Shown here: piece by piece, positions 1-8,718 of the stretch
How the letters are laid out: each line of letters opens with the position of its first letter
How positions within the stretch are numbered: the first letter of the stretch is position 1
Source of the DNA: Alkalihalophilus marmarensis DSM 21297
GTDB taxonomy: Bacteria > Bacillota > Bacilli > Bacillales > Bacillaceae_D
Assembly (NCBI RefSeq): GCF_000474275.2
Contig: NZ_ATAE01000032.1
Span: 1-64,000, forward strand
Reading direction: 5' to 3'
Length of the DNA stretch: 64,000 nt
Translations under genes and position numbers: made by a program
The notes under the pieces: model-generated
Told to the model about the DNA's origin: nothing
The model's input: only the letters and a program-made list of their open reading frames with translations
The model's database searches: none

Positions 1-72
1 GGCTATGTACTTACCGCTACAGGGTCGTACTCGGGACTTTCACCCGTTAGAGTTCGCCCATGCTGGGCGAAC
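1..72 (-). mobile_element. 5' end of a group II intron (IIC-like), rest lies outside the window
   Basis: Read on the minus strand from base 72 downward, the sequence starts with a perfect 8-bp hairpin (GTTCGCCC, loop AGCAT, GGGCGAAC). It continues with TCTAACGGGTGAAAGTCCCG, which matches the conserved start of domain I of bacterial group IIC introns such as the Oceanobacillus iheyensis intron. It begins right after the T-run of a terminator hairpin at 73-97, which is the preferred target of IIC introns. The first five bases are GTTCG rather than the usual GTGYG, so the exact boundary is uncertain. The maturase gene and 3' end would lie to the left of base 1. The resemblance is from memory of the family, not from a search. 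Confidence 0.72.
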
Positions 73-97
73 AAAAAAAAGACCCCTATAGAGTCTT
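73..97 (-). terminator. Rho-independent terminator behind the small membrane-protein gene
   Basis: On the minus strand a 7-bp stem (AAGACTC/GGGTCTT, one G-T pair) is followed by eight T. It lies directly after the stop codon at 98-100. The putative intron begins at the end of the T-run. Confidence 0.8.
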
Positions 98-304
98 CTA
101 CGACATTCGCTTATGAGCGGTCCATTTTCGGTAAAGAAACTCTGCTGCAAAGCCTAAGACTAACCCTCCTATAACACTTATTCCATCTGAGAAGCCAACT
201 ACATTTGTTCCTATATAAAAAAACATCAAGGTGACCACACCAAAAATGATGATCCCGATTAACGATCGACTCCACTCCGATTTATTCCATTCCGATTTAG
301 CCAC
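98..304 (-). CDS. Small two-helix membrane protein, unknown
   Basis: This 68-residue protein has a charged, Trp-containing N-terminus (residues 1-14) and two hydrophobic stretches (about 15-35 and 38-56). A basic tail (RKWTAHKR) follows, which suggests a small integral membrane protein. The GTG start at 304 has an AAAGGAAG ribosome site lying in the last codons of the yjaV-like gene, so the two are probably translated together. I do not recognise the family, and it does not look like Bacillus YjzD or ComZ, which sit near this locus in B. subtilis. Confidence 0.7.
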   Translation of the reverse strand: MAKSEWNKSEWSRSLIGIIIFGVVTLMFFYIGTNVVGFSDGISVIGGLVLGFAAEFLYRKWTAHKRMS

Positions 305-309
305 TTACT

Positions 310-1059
310 TTAGTCACTTCCTTTTAAAAGATCAAGTTGTTTTTGCCATTGTTTCATATGTTCTTTGCATTTTGCAACTCCCGCCTCAATCTCCACCTCA
401 GGCATATATCCGATCTCCTCTGCCTTTTCAATTCCAGAGGAGGATCGGTTTTCTGTTTGATAAAATGACTTTTTTTGATTGAGTTCATAATAAGTTGGCA
501 AATAAATGACCTCATTTTTTTTAGAGCTTTTAGCAGCCAATACTAACCCTTTTACGGCGTCTTTTATATACAATGAACTCTCATCAACATCTAGAAGCCC
601 TTCGCAATGCCAAGGTCCATATAGATTAGGCAGCTCTACGATTTTATAAGCTGATATCAGCCTCATGTATGGTTTAATTTCAGCTTCAATATTAACCAGC
701 TTCGGTTGATCGTTAATGGCAGTATAAATCGGGTAGATGAACGTACATCGAGGTGAGAGATTGTTCATCAATAAATTTAGGATTCTCTTTTCCTCTTCAA
801 GCGCTGTGCTTTCAAGGGGAGTCATATGAAAACAAACATCAAGATCCTTCCATTTGTCTTTTTCCAAATCCTCTATCGTAGTTTTAAACAGATGAAAAAG
901 CGCATTCCTGCCTATTCTTAATTCCATCTCTTCTTGTTCTAACGCACGCTTCTCATCATGTTGATCTATGCCGATGACTTCAATTCCTTGTTCTAATAAT
1001 TCATTGCAGAGATGAAAACCGGCAAACCCTAATGCTCCCGTTACACATACTTTTTTCAT
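310..1059 (-). CDS. yjaV: YjaV-like NAD(P)-binding Rossmann protein
   Basis: The 249-residue protein opens with KKVCVTGALGFAGFHL, a GxxGxxG nucleotide-binding loop of the NAD-dependent epimerase/dehydratase type. An acidic Asp follows at the end of the second strand (GIDQHD). The later part (SAYKIVELPNLYGPW) resembles the Y-x-x-K ... YGPW segment of extended SDR proteins in shortened form, so catalytic activity is doubtful. The start is ATG at 1059, with GGAGGGG six bases upstream. It follows the yjaU-like gene after 29 bases. Position downstream of the arginine operon, yjzC and yjaU matches the B. subtilis order, which supports the name. Function is unknown in the family. Confidence 0.75.
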   Translation of the reverse strand: MKKVCVTGALGFAGFHLCNELLEQGIEVIGIDQHDEKRALEQEEMELRIGRNALFHLFKTTIEDLEKDKWKDLDVCFHMTPLESTALEEEKRILNLLMNNLSPRCTFIYPIYTAINDQPKLVNIEAEIKPYMRLISAYKIVELPNLYGPWHCEGLLDVDESSLYIKDAVKGLVLAAKSSKKNEVIYLPTYYELNQKKSFYQTENRSSSGIEKAEEIGYMPEVEIEAGVAKCKEHMKQWQKQLDLLKGSD

Positions 1060-1088
1060 CAAACCCCTCCTTATCCAATTTATCCACG

Positions 1089-1835
1089 CTACAAGTTGAT
1101 TTCATGCTTTTTAAAAAATCGACAAGCAGGGTCTATATAAGATGAAAAGGTCTTCCCACCCCCATGTAAGCTAAGGGTTACCTGCATTTCTTTATCTTGT
1201 GCCACAAGAGTGAAAGGCCTGCTATGTTGATCAAAAGGAAAACGCTTGTGCAGAACATCATGAATAATATGGATAGGCGGGTATTGATTAGTTCTATTAA
1301 ATTCATTTTGATCTATAGATAAGGAAAGAGCTGCCGCGTCTTCTTCCATACTATGTGCTTGTGCAAATTCCCGAATAAATCGTTTATAATATAATTTATT
1401 ATGTTCTTCTTGTTTAGCAAAAGCAAGAAGATCAAGACAAGGATTAATATATAATACAGACCTTATTAATTCAGGTCTTCTTTTAATAAGTAATTGTGAG
1501 ACTAAGGCACCGCTTCCCTCTGCAATAAGGTGAATTTTCTTATTTAATAAAGCCCTTTTATATATAAGATGGTATAACTGTTCGCTGTAATCCACAGCGC
1601 GCTTGCTCCCCCAATGCCTTCCAAATAGCTGGGAAGTAAAGATGGTATAGCCTTCTTTTATTAAAGCCTGGATAAAAAGGAACCTCTCAGGATGTTGGTG
1701 CCATATACTTGATGATTCTTCAACGCTTTTTGGGTGATCTCCTATTATAAATACAGCAAACCCATTGGGCTGCCGAGGAAAAAAGAGGAGGTTCCACTGA
1801 TTTTCAATTTTAAAGAATGTCTCATCTACTGACAT
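1089..1835 (-). CDS. yjaU: YjaU-like alpha/beta-hydrolase-fold protein
   Basis: The 248-residue cytoplasmic protein has no signal peptide. The segment LIAEGSGALVSQLLIKRRP has the G-x-S-G-x nucleophile elbow of alpha/beta hydrolases (Ser near residue 108). A C-terminal SLHGGGKTF stretch could carry the His. A clear acid residue and substrate cannot be assigned. ATG 1835 has GAGGGGAGAGG upstream. By content and by its place between yjzC and the yjaV-like gene it corresponds to B. subtilis yjaU, a protein of unknown function. The name rests on synteny and weak recall of the family. Confidence 0.7.
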   Translation of the reverse strand: MSVDETFFKIENQWNLLFFPRQPNGFAVFIIGDHPKSVEESSSIWHQHPERFLFIQALIKEGYTIFTSQLFGRHWGSKRAVDYSEQLYHLIYKRALLNKKIHLIAEGSGALVSQLLIKRRPELIRSVLYINPCLDLLAFAKQEEHNKLYYKRFIREFAQAHSMEEDAAALSLSIDQNEFNRTNQYPPIHIIHDVLHKRFPFDQHSRPFTLVAQDKEMQVTLSLHGGGKTFSSYIDPACRFFKKHEINL

Positions 1836-1960
1836 TTTTCGCCTCTCCCCTCCCTAATCATATGATCTAAACACTTTTAAATAAGTGTTCATTACTTATT
1901 ACCCTATGCATATGTTAGGAAAAACGGAATGAGTCAAATGAGGATATTCTTTTTCAAAAA

Positions 1961-2000
1961 AAGCAGCAGGCATGAATTCACATCATGCTTGCTGCTTTTT
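1961..2000 (-). terminator. Strong terminator after yjzC, probably bidirectional
   Basis: A 14-bp stem (1962-1975 with 1983-1996) carries a 7-base loop. An A-run on its left acts as the T-run on the minus strand, and a T-run lies on its right. It closes the arginine-yjzC transcription unit just past the yjzC stop. Confidence 0.85.
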
Positions 2001-2011
2001 GTAACTTTTTC

Positions 2012-2194
2012 TTATGGTTTCCTTTTTTGAGTCCATTTGCGGTTATGGTTTGAATTTTCCGGGAATGTGTCTCCCGCTTTAAGCTTTACGGATTTAGGGT
2101 TCTGTACCATACTCCCTGTTTCACCAATTTCAACATAAATCCCGTTATTCGGTGCTTTTTGACCGTGATCAAATTGTCTATTCTGCCCCATCAT
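2012..2194 (-). CDS. yjzC: YjzC family protein
   Basis: The 60-residue protein MMGQNRQFDHGQKAPNNGIY... has the typical YjzC pattern: an N-terminal GQNRQF, then APNNG-YVE-GE-GS, then a K-AGD-FPE motif. No hydrophobic segment is present. The start at 2194 (or ATG 2191) follows AAAGGAGG by 5-8 bases; upstream in-frame Met codons lack a ribosome site. Its position directly behind argF is the same as in B. subtilis. Function is unknown. Confidence 0.88.
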   Translation of the reverse strand: MMGQNRQFDHGQKAPNNGIYVEIGETGSMVQNPKSVKLKAGDTFPENSNHNRKWTQKRKP

Positions 2195-2256
2195 GGATCC
2201 CTCCTTTAGGTTTAGAATTTCCATATTGAGAAGAATCATGAGCCAAGAACAATATT

Positions 2257-3213
2257 TTATGAAAGCAGGGAGGCTAAAATTGCTTTTTGAGCATGCAGTC
2301 TATTTTCTGCCTGATCATAAATAACAGAATTCCCGCCATCAATTACTTCACTAGTCACTTCTTCACCGCGATGCGCCGGCAGACAATGCAGAAATAAATA
2401 ATCTGGTTTTGCATAAGCTGCTAACGCCTCGTTCACTTGAAAAGGAGTAAACACTTCCATTCTTGCCGCTTGCTCAGCTTCATACCCCATGCTCGCCCAT
2501 ACATCTGTGTAAATCACATCAGCATCATTAACAGCATAAGCAGGGTCATTGGTCTGCGATAAGATGGCTCCAGTTTCTTTGGCTGCTTCAACAGCTTGAT
2601 TAAAAATGTCTTGATTGACCTCATACCCTTCAGGCGTTGCAATGGCTACATCCATCCCCGCTTTTGCACCGGCTGCCAAAAGAGAATGGGCCACATTATT
2701 CCCGTCTCCAACATAGGCCATCTTTATTTTCCCTTGATTTGGTTTATGCTCTTTAATGGTTAAAAGATCTGCAAGCGCCTGGCATGGATGAAACGCATCA
2801 GTCAGCGCATTGATTACCGGAACATCTGCATGAGCTGCTAGTTCTTCGACCATTTCATGGGAGTTTGTACGAATCATGATCGCATCTACATAGCGTGACA
2901 AAACTTTAGCTGTATCCATGATCGGTTCACCACGGCCAATCTGAAGATCTTTTGGGCTCAAAAACAACGCATGCCCTCCTAATTGAGTCATTCCTACTTC
3001 AAATGATACCCTTGTTCTTGTAGAAGAATTCTCAAAGATCATTCCTAACGATTTCCCGCTAAGTAATGGCTGAATTGATTTTTCTTTTGCACGAGCTTTA
3101 AGCTGCATAGCTGTTTCTAGTAACTGATTGACTTCTTCTGGAGTATAATCCAATAACGTAAGAAAATCTCTTCCTTTGATTGATGTCTTGCTCTCTATTG
3201 TTTGGTTGCTCAC
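2257..3213 (-). CDS. argF: Ornithine carbamoyltransferase
   Basis: This enzyme transfers the carbamoyl group from carbamoyl phosphate to ornithine to give citrulline. The carbamoyl-phosphate loop SSTRTR, the HPCQ motif (HPCQALAD) and the ornithine loop HCLP (LHCLPAHRGEEV) are all present. At about 318 residues it is normal family length. The most likely start is GTG 3213, eight bases after AAGGTG; GTG 3222 is a longer alternative that crowds the ribosome site. It is the last arg gene of the operon, 24 bases behind carB, so carbamoyl phosphate made by CarAB is used next door. Cytoplasmic. Confidence 0.96.
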   Translation of the reverse strand: MSNQTIESKTSIKGRDFLTLLDYTPEEVNQLLETAMQLKARAKEKSIQPLLSGKSLGMIFENSSTRTRVSFEVGMTQLGGHALFLSPKDLQIGRGEPIMDTAKVLSRYVDAIMIRTNSHEMVEELAAHADVPVINALTDAFHPCQALADLLTIKEHKPNQGKIKMAYVGDGNNVAHSLLAAGAKAGMDVAIATPEGYEVNQDIFNQAVEAAKETGAILSQTNDPAYAVNDADVIYTDVWASMGYEAEQAARMEVFTPFQVNEALAAYAKPDYLFLHCLPAHRGEEVTSEVIDGGNSVIYDQAENRLHAQKAILASLLS

Positions 3214-3237
3214 ATCCAACACACCTTCACATGATTA

Positions 3238-6200
3238 TTATACTAATTCTTTCGTTCTTGTTCTCCATTCTTGAATCGACAGTAAATGATCGCAACAAGG
3301 TTTATTTCCTTTTAAAAACGCTTCTAATGTCGTTAATTCTGTTATAACATTTACACGCTGCTTCAATGCTTCGATTCGTTTATCCATTCCTGTTTTAAAT
3401 CCTGGCTTAGGCAGGCTGATTAGAAGAGCTGCCCCGTCAGATTGTATCCATTCACTAAATCCCTCTTCTTCGATCGTGAACCCTTCTGCTTCTAATTGTT
3501 GCTTGTAGCGATCAAGCTCACTGCTATACATCTCATCGACCTCAATAAAAACAGAACGGTTTACTGTGTTCGATACTGAAGTTCCCATATCCAATGCTTC
3601 AAATGTCTTCTTAAATGCCTCATTTAAATCTGAACTAATGCTGATTAATTCACCTGTCGATTTCATTTCGGCTTCAAGAATAGGGTCAACTCCTGAGAGC
3701 TTTTGATAAGAAAACACCGGTGCTTTTACTGTATAAAAGCCTGGAATCTCTCCATAACCATTATGTGAGGTAACCTCAGCTAAGGATTTACCTAATAAGA
3801 GATGAATTGTATATTCAATTAAATTTTCACCATTGATTTTGCTTAAAATAGGTACCGTTCTTGATGCTCTCGGATTAATCTCGATAACATAAAGACTTTC
3901 CTCAAACAAAACAAACTGAACATTAAATATGCCTCTAAGGTCCATTCCTTTTGCCATTTTACTCGTGTAAGTTAAGATTAATTCTTTGACTTCATCAGAC
4001 ACAGAAAAAGATGGTGTGACAGCTATGCTGTCACCTGAGTGCACTCCTGCTTTTTCGATTTGTTCAAATAAGCCTGCAATATAGATATCGTTTCCGTCTG
4101 TTAAAACGTCTACCTCTAGCTCCACTCCAGGATAATAAGCATCAATTAACAGCGGGTAAGTTAGATCATGTTGTTTTGAGTCTAGAACCTCTTCTAACTC
4201 TTGTTTTGACGTAGCAATCATCATGCCCTGACCGCCAATAACATACGACGGTCTAACTAAAACAGGGTAACCAATCTCGCTTGCTTTCTCTATCGCATCT
4301 GATTTGTGTTCTGCCGTCACACCAGGAATGTGAGGCACATCTACCTGATTCATGAACTCATAAAATTTCCCTCTGTCTTCAAGTTGATCAATCGTTTCTG
4401 TTTTCGTGCCATAAATGTGAATACCTGCGTCCTCCAAGCCTTCAACTAATGAGATCGCGGTCTGCCCTCCAAGCCCGACTACCACTCCTTCAGGCTCTTC
4501 TATGTCAATTATATTGAGCACATCTTCTACTGTAAGCGGCTCAAAATATAAACGGTCAGCCGTGGCATAATCGGTGCTGACAGTCTCTGGATTATTGTTA
4601 ATAATAATCGCTTCATACCCTAATTGATGCAGACTTTTTGCCCCGTGAACCGAACAATAATCAAATTCAATCCCTTGACCAATACGGATAGGTCCAGACC
4701 CAAGAATGATAATTTTCTTTTTATCCTGTGTGATCTCTACGTCTCCTTCACCGCTCCAGCTAGAGTAATAATAAGAGGTGGAAGCCGTAAATTCTCCAGC
4801 ACATGTATCAACCATTTTATAAGCAGGAGTGACGCCCAACCCTTTTCTTTTTTGACGAATAGCAAGCTCAGATACTCCCCATTGTTTTGCGAGCCACTGA
4901 TCTTGGAATCCATTCACTTTATAAACATGCATCTTCTCCTTTGTTACAGCTTCGAGCGTTTGTTTTGAAATGTCTTTTTCTATATCCACGAGATGGAGAA
5001 AAGCCCGTAAGAAGAAGTGGTTAATTTGTGTTTCATGATGAATTTCTTCGACTGTAACCCCTTTTCTAAGTAAATCCATAATCGCAAAAAAGCGGCGATC
5101 GTCGGCTTTCTTAACTATTTGCCATAACTCTTGATCATTCAAGGATTTCAAGCTTGGCAAACTAAGCCCTTCTACTTTAATTTCAAGCGACCTAACAGCT
5201 TTCTGAATACCTGCTTCAAGATTTCTCTCGATTGCCATAACTTCACCAGTGGCCTTCATCTGCGTACCAAGCTGTCGCTCTGCTTGAGTCAGCTTATCAA
5301 ACGGCCAGCGTGGAAATTTGACGACTACATAATCTAGAGCGGGTTCAAAGCTTGCATACGTATGTCCAGTTACTGGGTTGATTAGTTCATGCAGCTGATA
5401 ACCAATGCTTAACTTCGCTGCCATTCTTGCAATCGGATAACCGGTTGCCTTAGAAGCCAAAGCAGACGAACGGCTGACTCGAGGGTTCACTTCAATTAAG
5501 TAGTATCTTTTACTATACGGATCGAGAGCAAATTGAATGTTACATCCTCCGACAATCCCAAGCGCACGAATGATTTTCACAGATACAGAACGCAGCATTT
5601 GATATTCAACATCCGTTAAGGTCTGTGAGGGTGCCACTACCATTGAGTCACCCGTGTGAATCCCAACAGGATCGATATTTTCCATATTACAGATTGTAAT
5701 GCACGTATCATTTTCATCACGCATGACTTCATATTCAATTTCTTTAAAGCCAGCAATGCTTTTCTCTACTAAGCATTGATTAATCGGGCTAAGAGCGAGC
5801 CCTCCTTTAATAATGCGCAGAAGTTCAGCCTCGTTTTCTGCAATTCCACCTCCTGCGCCCCCAAGGGTATAGGCTGGTCTTACAATAATTGGGTAGCCTA
5901 CGCTTTCGGCGAATTGAAGCGCGCCATCAATAGTTGTTACAATGTCACTTTCTGGGACTGGTTCGTTCAATTCATGCATTAATGCACGAAACTCTTCTCG
6001 GTCTTCTCCTTTTTTGATCGATTCAATTGGAGTTCCGAGTAATTGAACGTCTAACTCTTCTAAGATCCCTTTATCATGAAGAGCTAAAGCTAAATTTAGC
6101 CCCGTTTGACCTCCTAGTGTGGCTAAAATCCCATCAGGCTGTTCTTTTTGTATAATCTTTTTAATGCTTTCAACCGTCAACGGCTCAAAATAGACGACAT

Positions 6201-6384
6201 CTGCACAAGCTTCATCAGTCATAACTGTTGCTGGATTATTATTAACTAGGATTACTTTTATTCCTTCTTCTTTTAATGCAAGGCATGCTTGTGTACCTGC
6301 ATAATCAAACTCTGCCGCCTGGCCGATCACAATTGGACCAGAACCAATAACGAGCACAGATTGTATCTGTTCTTGTTTAGGCAT
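3238..6384 (-). CDS. carB: Carbamoyl-phosphate synthase large chain, arginine-specific
   Basis: The 1048-residue subunit makes carbamoyl phosphate from bicarbonate, ammonia and two ATP. It has two homologous ATP-grasp halves, starting at VLVIGSGPIVIGQAAEFDYA and at IIILGSGPIRIGQGIEFDYC (about residue 560). Glycine-rich ATP loops (YTLGGAGGGIA; YVIGGQGMMIA) are intact, and a C-terminal MGS-like domain (about 920-1048) follows. The start is ATG 6384 (MPKQEQ) with GGAGAGAAG upstream; a longer frame reading back to 6450 runs into carA and is not used. It overlaps the carA stop by 8 bases, so translation is coupled. The operon context identifies this as the arginine-regulated enzyme rather than the pyrimidine one. 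Confidence 0.96.
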   Translation of the reverse strand: MPKQEQIQSVLVIGSGPIVIGQAAEFDYAGTQACLALKEEGIKVILVNNNPATVMTDEACADVVYFEPLTVESIKKIIQKEQPDGILATLGGQTGLNLALALHDKGILEELDVQLLGTPIESIKKGEDREEFRALMHELNEPVPESDIVTTIDGALQFAESVGYPIIVRPAYTLGGAGGGIAENEAELLRIIKGGLALSPINQCLVEKSIAGFKEIEYEVMRDENDTCITICNMENIDPVGIHTGDSMVVAPSQTLTDVEYQMLRSVSVKIIRALGIVGGCNIQFALDPYSKRYYLIEVNPRVSRSSALASKATGYPIARMAAKLSIGYQLHELINPVTGHTYASFEPALDYVVVKFPRWPFDKLTQAERQLGTQMKATGEVMAIERNLEAGIQKAVRSLEIKVEGLSLPSLKSLNDQELWQIVKKADDRRFFAIMDLLRKGVTVEEIHHETQINHFFLRAFLHLVDIEKDISKQTLEAVTKEKMHVYKVNGFQDQWLAKQWGVSELAIRQKRKGLGVTPAYKMVDTCAGEFTASTSYYYSSWSGEGDVEITQDKKKIIILGSGPIRIGQGIEFDYCSVHGAKSLHQLGYEAIIINNNPETVSTDYATADRLYFEPLTVEDVLNIIDIEEPEGVVVGLGGQTAISLVEGLEDAGIHIYGTKTETIDQLEDRGKFYEFMNQVDVPHIPGVTAEHKSDAIEKASEIGYPVLVRPSYVIGGQGMMIATSKQELEEVLDSKQHDLTYPLLIDAYYPGVELEVDVLTDGNDIYIAGLFEQIEKAGVHSGDSIAVTPSFSVSDEVKELILTYTSKMAKGMDLRGIFNVQFVLFEESLYVIEINPRASRTVPILSKINGENLIEYTIHLLLGKSLAEVTSHNGYGEIPGFYTVKAPVFSYQKLSGVDPILEAEMKSTGELISISSDLNEAFKKTFEALDMGTSVSNTVNRSVFIEVDEMYSSELDRYKQQLEAEGFTIEEEGFSEWIQSDGAALLISLPKPGFKTGMDKRIEALKQRVNVITELTTLEAFLKGNKPCCDHLLSIQEWRTRTKELV

Positions 6385-7456
6385 ACGTCTTCTCTCTCCC
6401 TTTCTTATGAACCATCTGCATAAAATCATTGAAATAATGAGCACTGTCACTTGGGCCCGGATGAGCCTCTGGATGAAATTGAAGGGTCATAACAGCCCAT
6501 TCATTATGGATTAACCCTTCAATTGATGAATCATTTATATTCATGAATTTCGGACTAAAACCTGTCTGAATTAAGGAATCTTCCTTTACTACGTAGCTAT
6601 GATTTTGCGATGTCATGTACACTTTATTTGTCATGCAGTCAATCACCGGCTGATTTGCTCCCCGATGACCAAAACGCAGCTTCTCTGTGTCAGCGCCAAA
6701 TGCCAGCGCAAGCAGCTGATGGCCTAAGCAGATTCCCATGGTAGGAAATGTCATAGCCAGCTTTTTTATAGAAGGCAGCAAATGGACTAAACGTTTTGGG
6801 TTACCAGGTCCATTAGATAACAGCACTCCATCAGGCTTAAGTGCTTCAACCTCTTCAAACGTTGAGTGAAAAGGCATAATCGTCACTTTACAATCAAGAT
6901 TAAGAAGGTGATCAATAATTGATTTCTTATACCCATAATCCATCACAACAATATGGGTATCACCGCTTCCTAGCCGCATTGGTTTGGTGACAGATACGTC
7001 CGCAACGACATCTTGATCAGCTAAATTAGGGATTAATTCGAAATCAACCTCTTTTAAGTCAGTTGTTAAGATCGCCCTCATATCACCTTTTTCACGAATA
7101 CGTTTTACAATCGCTCGTGTGTCCACCCCCGTTAAGAGCGGGATTTCTGCTTTGGCGCAGCTTGTAGTAAGGTTATCTTCGGAATCATAGTGATACCCCT
7201 CATCACTAAGCTTGTGAACAATGAGGGCAGCTGCCTGAGAGCTTCTGCTTTCATTATCCACAGCATTCACACCATAATTTCCTATTAACGGATACGTAAA
7301 CACGACCATTTGCCCTTTAAATGACGGATCAGTCATCACTTCCTGATAACCCGTCATCCCTGTAAAAAAGACGATTTCTCCATGTACATGCTTTTGATCT
7401 CCTGCAAGCTCTCCTTCAAAAATTTCCCCGGTTTCAAGTACAATGTAGCCTTTCAT
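6377..7456 (-). CDS. carA: Carbamoyl-phosphate synthase small chain (glutaminase)
   Basis: The 359-residue amidotransferase subunit hydrolyses glutamine and passes ammonia to CarB. The N-terminal CPSase small-chain domain (GYIVLETGEIFEG...) covers about residues 1-130. The class I glutaminase domain shows LSNGPGNP, the nucleophile Cys in GICLGHQLLALAFG, and the His-Glu pair in QFHPEAHPGP. ATG 7456 lies 8 bases after GGAGGG; a TTG at 7459 immediately before it is less likely. A 91-base gap separates it from argD and holds a weak ARG-box-like stretch. Confidence 0.96.
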   Translation of the reverse strand: MKGYIVLETGEIFEGELAGDQKHVHGEIVFFTGMTGYQEVMTDPSFKGQMVVFTYPLIGNYGVNAVDNESRSSQAAALIVHKLSDEGYHYDSEDNLTTSCAKAEIPLLTGVDTRAIVKRIREKGDMRAILTTDLKEVDFELIPNLADQDVVADVSVTKPMRLGSGDTHIVVMDYGYKKSIIDHLLNLDCKVTIMPFHSTFEEVEALKPDGVLLSNGPGNPKRLVHLLPSIKKLAMTFPTMGICLGHQLLALAFGADTEKLRFGHRGANQPVIDCMTNKVYMTSQNHSYVVKEDSLIQTGFSPKFMNINDSSIEGLIHNEWAVMTLQFHPEAHPGPSDSAHYFNDFMQMVHKKGREKTYA

Positions 7457-7496
7457 CAACTAATCCCTCCACATCCATCGAATGAATATTCTTTAT

Positions 7497-7514
7497 ATAG
7501 TATTTTTATACATT
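7497..7514 (-). promoter_or_regulatory. Possible ARG box upstream of carA
   Basis: On the minus strand AATGTATAAAAATACTAT agrees at 13 of 18 positions with my recollection of the Bacillus ARG-box consensus (CATGAATAAAAATKCAAK). It lies in the longest gap inside the operon, 41 bases before carA. The region is AT-rich, so chance agreement is possible. Confidence 0.3.
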
Positions 7515-7547
7515 CTTTTTCTAAAAAAAGAGCATTACGCAGCTTAC

Positions 7548-8705
7548 CTATTGAGTCAATAGTGTACTTGATTTAAACACATTTTTTACTGCTTCTAAAG
7601 CTTGTTCTAATTGCTCATTTGTTACAACTAATGGCGGTAAAAGACGCAAAACATTCGGTCCAGCTTGCAATACGAGAAGCTTTTGCTCTCTTAATGCAGC
7701 AACTAATGGCGCTACTTCATGCTTGCATTCAATCCCTATCATCAGCCCTTTTCCACGTACATCAACGATCTCATCGACTTCCTTGCTGAAATCTTTCAGT
7801 TCATTGATGACCCATTTCCCTTTATTCGTAACATCTTCTAATAAGTTCTCTGCCACAACTTCTTTTAATACCGCATTCACTGCTGCCATCGCTAGCGGAT
7901 TTCCGCCAAACGTTGACCCATGACTGCCGGCTTGAAAGTAAGGCGTTAAATGTTCTTTACCAAGCATTGCTCCAACAGGAAAACCATTTCCGAGTCCTTT
8001 TGCAGCAGTAATGATATCTGGTGATAAGCCGTATTGTTCGTAAGCAAACAACGTGCCTGTTCTGCCGATTCCCGTTTGAACTTCATCGATAATAAGCAAG
8101 CATCCGTGCATTTCAGTCACTTCTTTTAACTTATCAGCAAAAGCTTGAGTCATTGGAGTAACCCCGCCTTCCCCTTGGATGACTTCAACCATAATCGCAG
8201 CCACTTCAGGATTAACGGCATCGCTTAGGGCATTCTCATCATTGTAAGGAAGATACTCAAATTCAGATAGAAGCGGTCCATAGCCTTCATGAACTTTTGA
8301 TTGGCCCGTAGCTGACATGCTTCCTATTGTCCGGCCATGAAACGACTGATGAAAGCTAAGAATTTTATGTTTGCCTGTTGCTTTCCTGGCGAGCTTGATC
8401 GCCGCTTCATTCGCTTCTGCCCCGCTGTTACAAAAGAATACTTTATCTAGAACGCTGTAATCAGTCAGTGTTTTTGCAGCTTGTTCTTGTTGTTTAATTT
8501 GAAATAGATTGGACACATGCCATAAACTCTCGACTTGTTCTTTCACTGCTTGATTAACTTTTGGATGACAGTGACCTAGATTACAAACAGCAATACCAGC
8601 TACAAAATCGAGATAAGTCACACCAGAGCTATCAACTAATAGAGCTCCCTCTCCACTTACTGGTTCTAGCTGCCACCTAGCATATGTAGGAAATAAAGCA
8701 CTCAT
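7548..8705 (-). CDS. argD: Acetylornithine aminotransferase
   Basis: This 385-residue PLP enzyme of class III converts N-acetylglutamate semialdehyde to N-acetylornithine. Visible motifs are the phosphate-binding NSGAEANEAAIKLARK, the cofactor Asp segment LLIIDEVQTGIGRTG, and the Schiff-base lysine in ITAAKGLGNGFPVGAML. ATG 8705 follows AGGAGAG. It is 13 bases downstream of argB. Length and order are typical of Bacillus argCJBD. Confidence 0.96.
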   Translation of the reverse strand: MSALFPTYARWQLEPVSGEGALLVDSSGVTYLDFVAGIAVCNLGHCHPKVNQAVKEQVESLWHVSNLFQIKQQEQAAKTLTDYSVLDKVFFCNSGAEANEAAIKLARKATGKHKILSFHQSFHGRTIGSMSATGQSKVHEGYGPLLSEFEYLPYNDENALSDAVNPEVAAIMVEVIQGEGGVTPMTQAFADKLKEVTEMHGCLLIIDEVQTGIGRTGTLFAYEQYGLSPDIITAAKGLGNGFPVGAMLGKEHLTPYFQAGSHGSTFGGNPLAMAAVNAVLKEVVAENLLEDVTNKGKWVINELKDFSKEVDEIVDVRGKGLMIGIECKHEVAPLVAALREQKLLVLQAGPNVLRLLPPLVVTNEQLEQALEAVKNVFKSSTLLTQ

Positions 8706-8718
8706 TCTTATCTCTCCT

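Noticed and set aside
4624-4968. 114-codon open frame opposite carB
   Set aside because: It lies fully within carB, which has complete family motifs. Shadow frame without a ribosome site.
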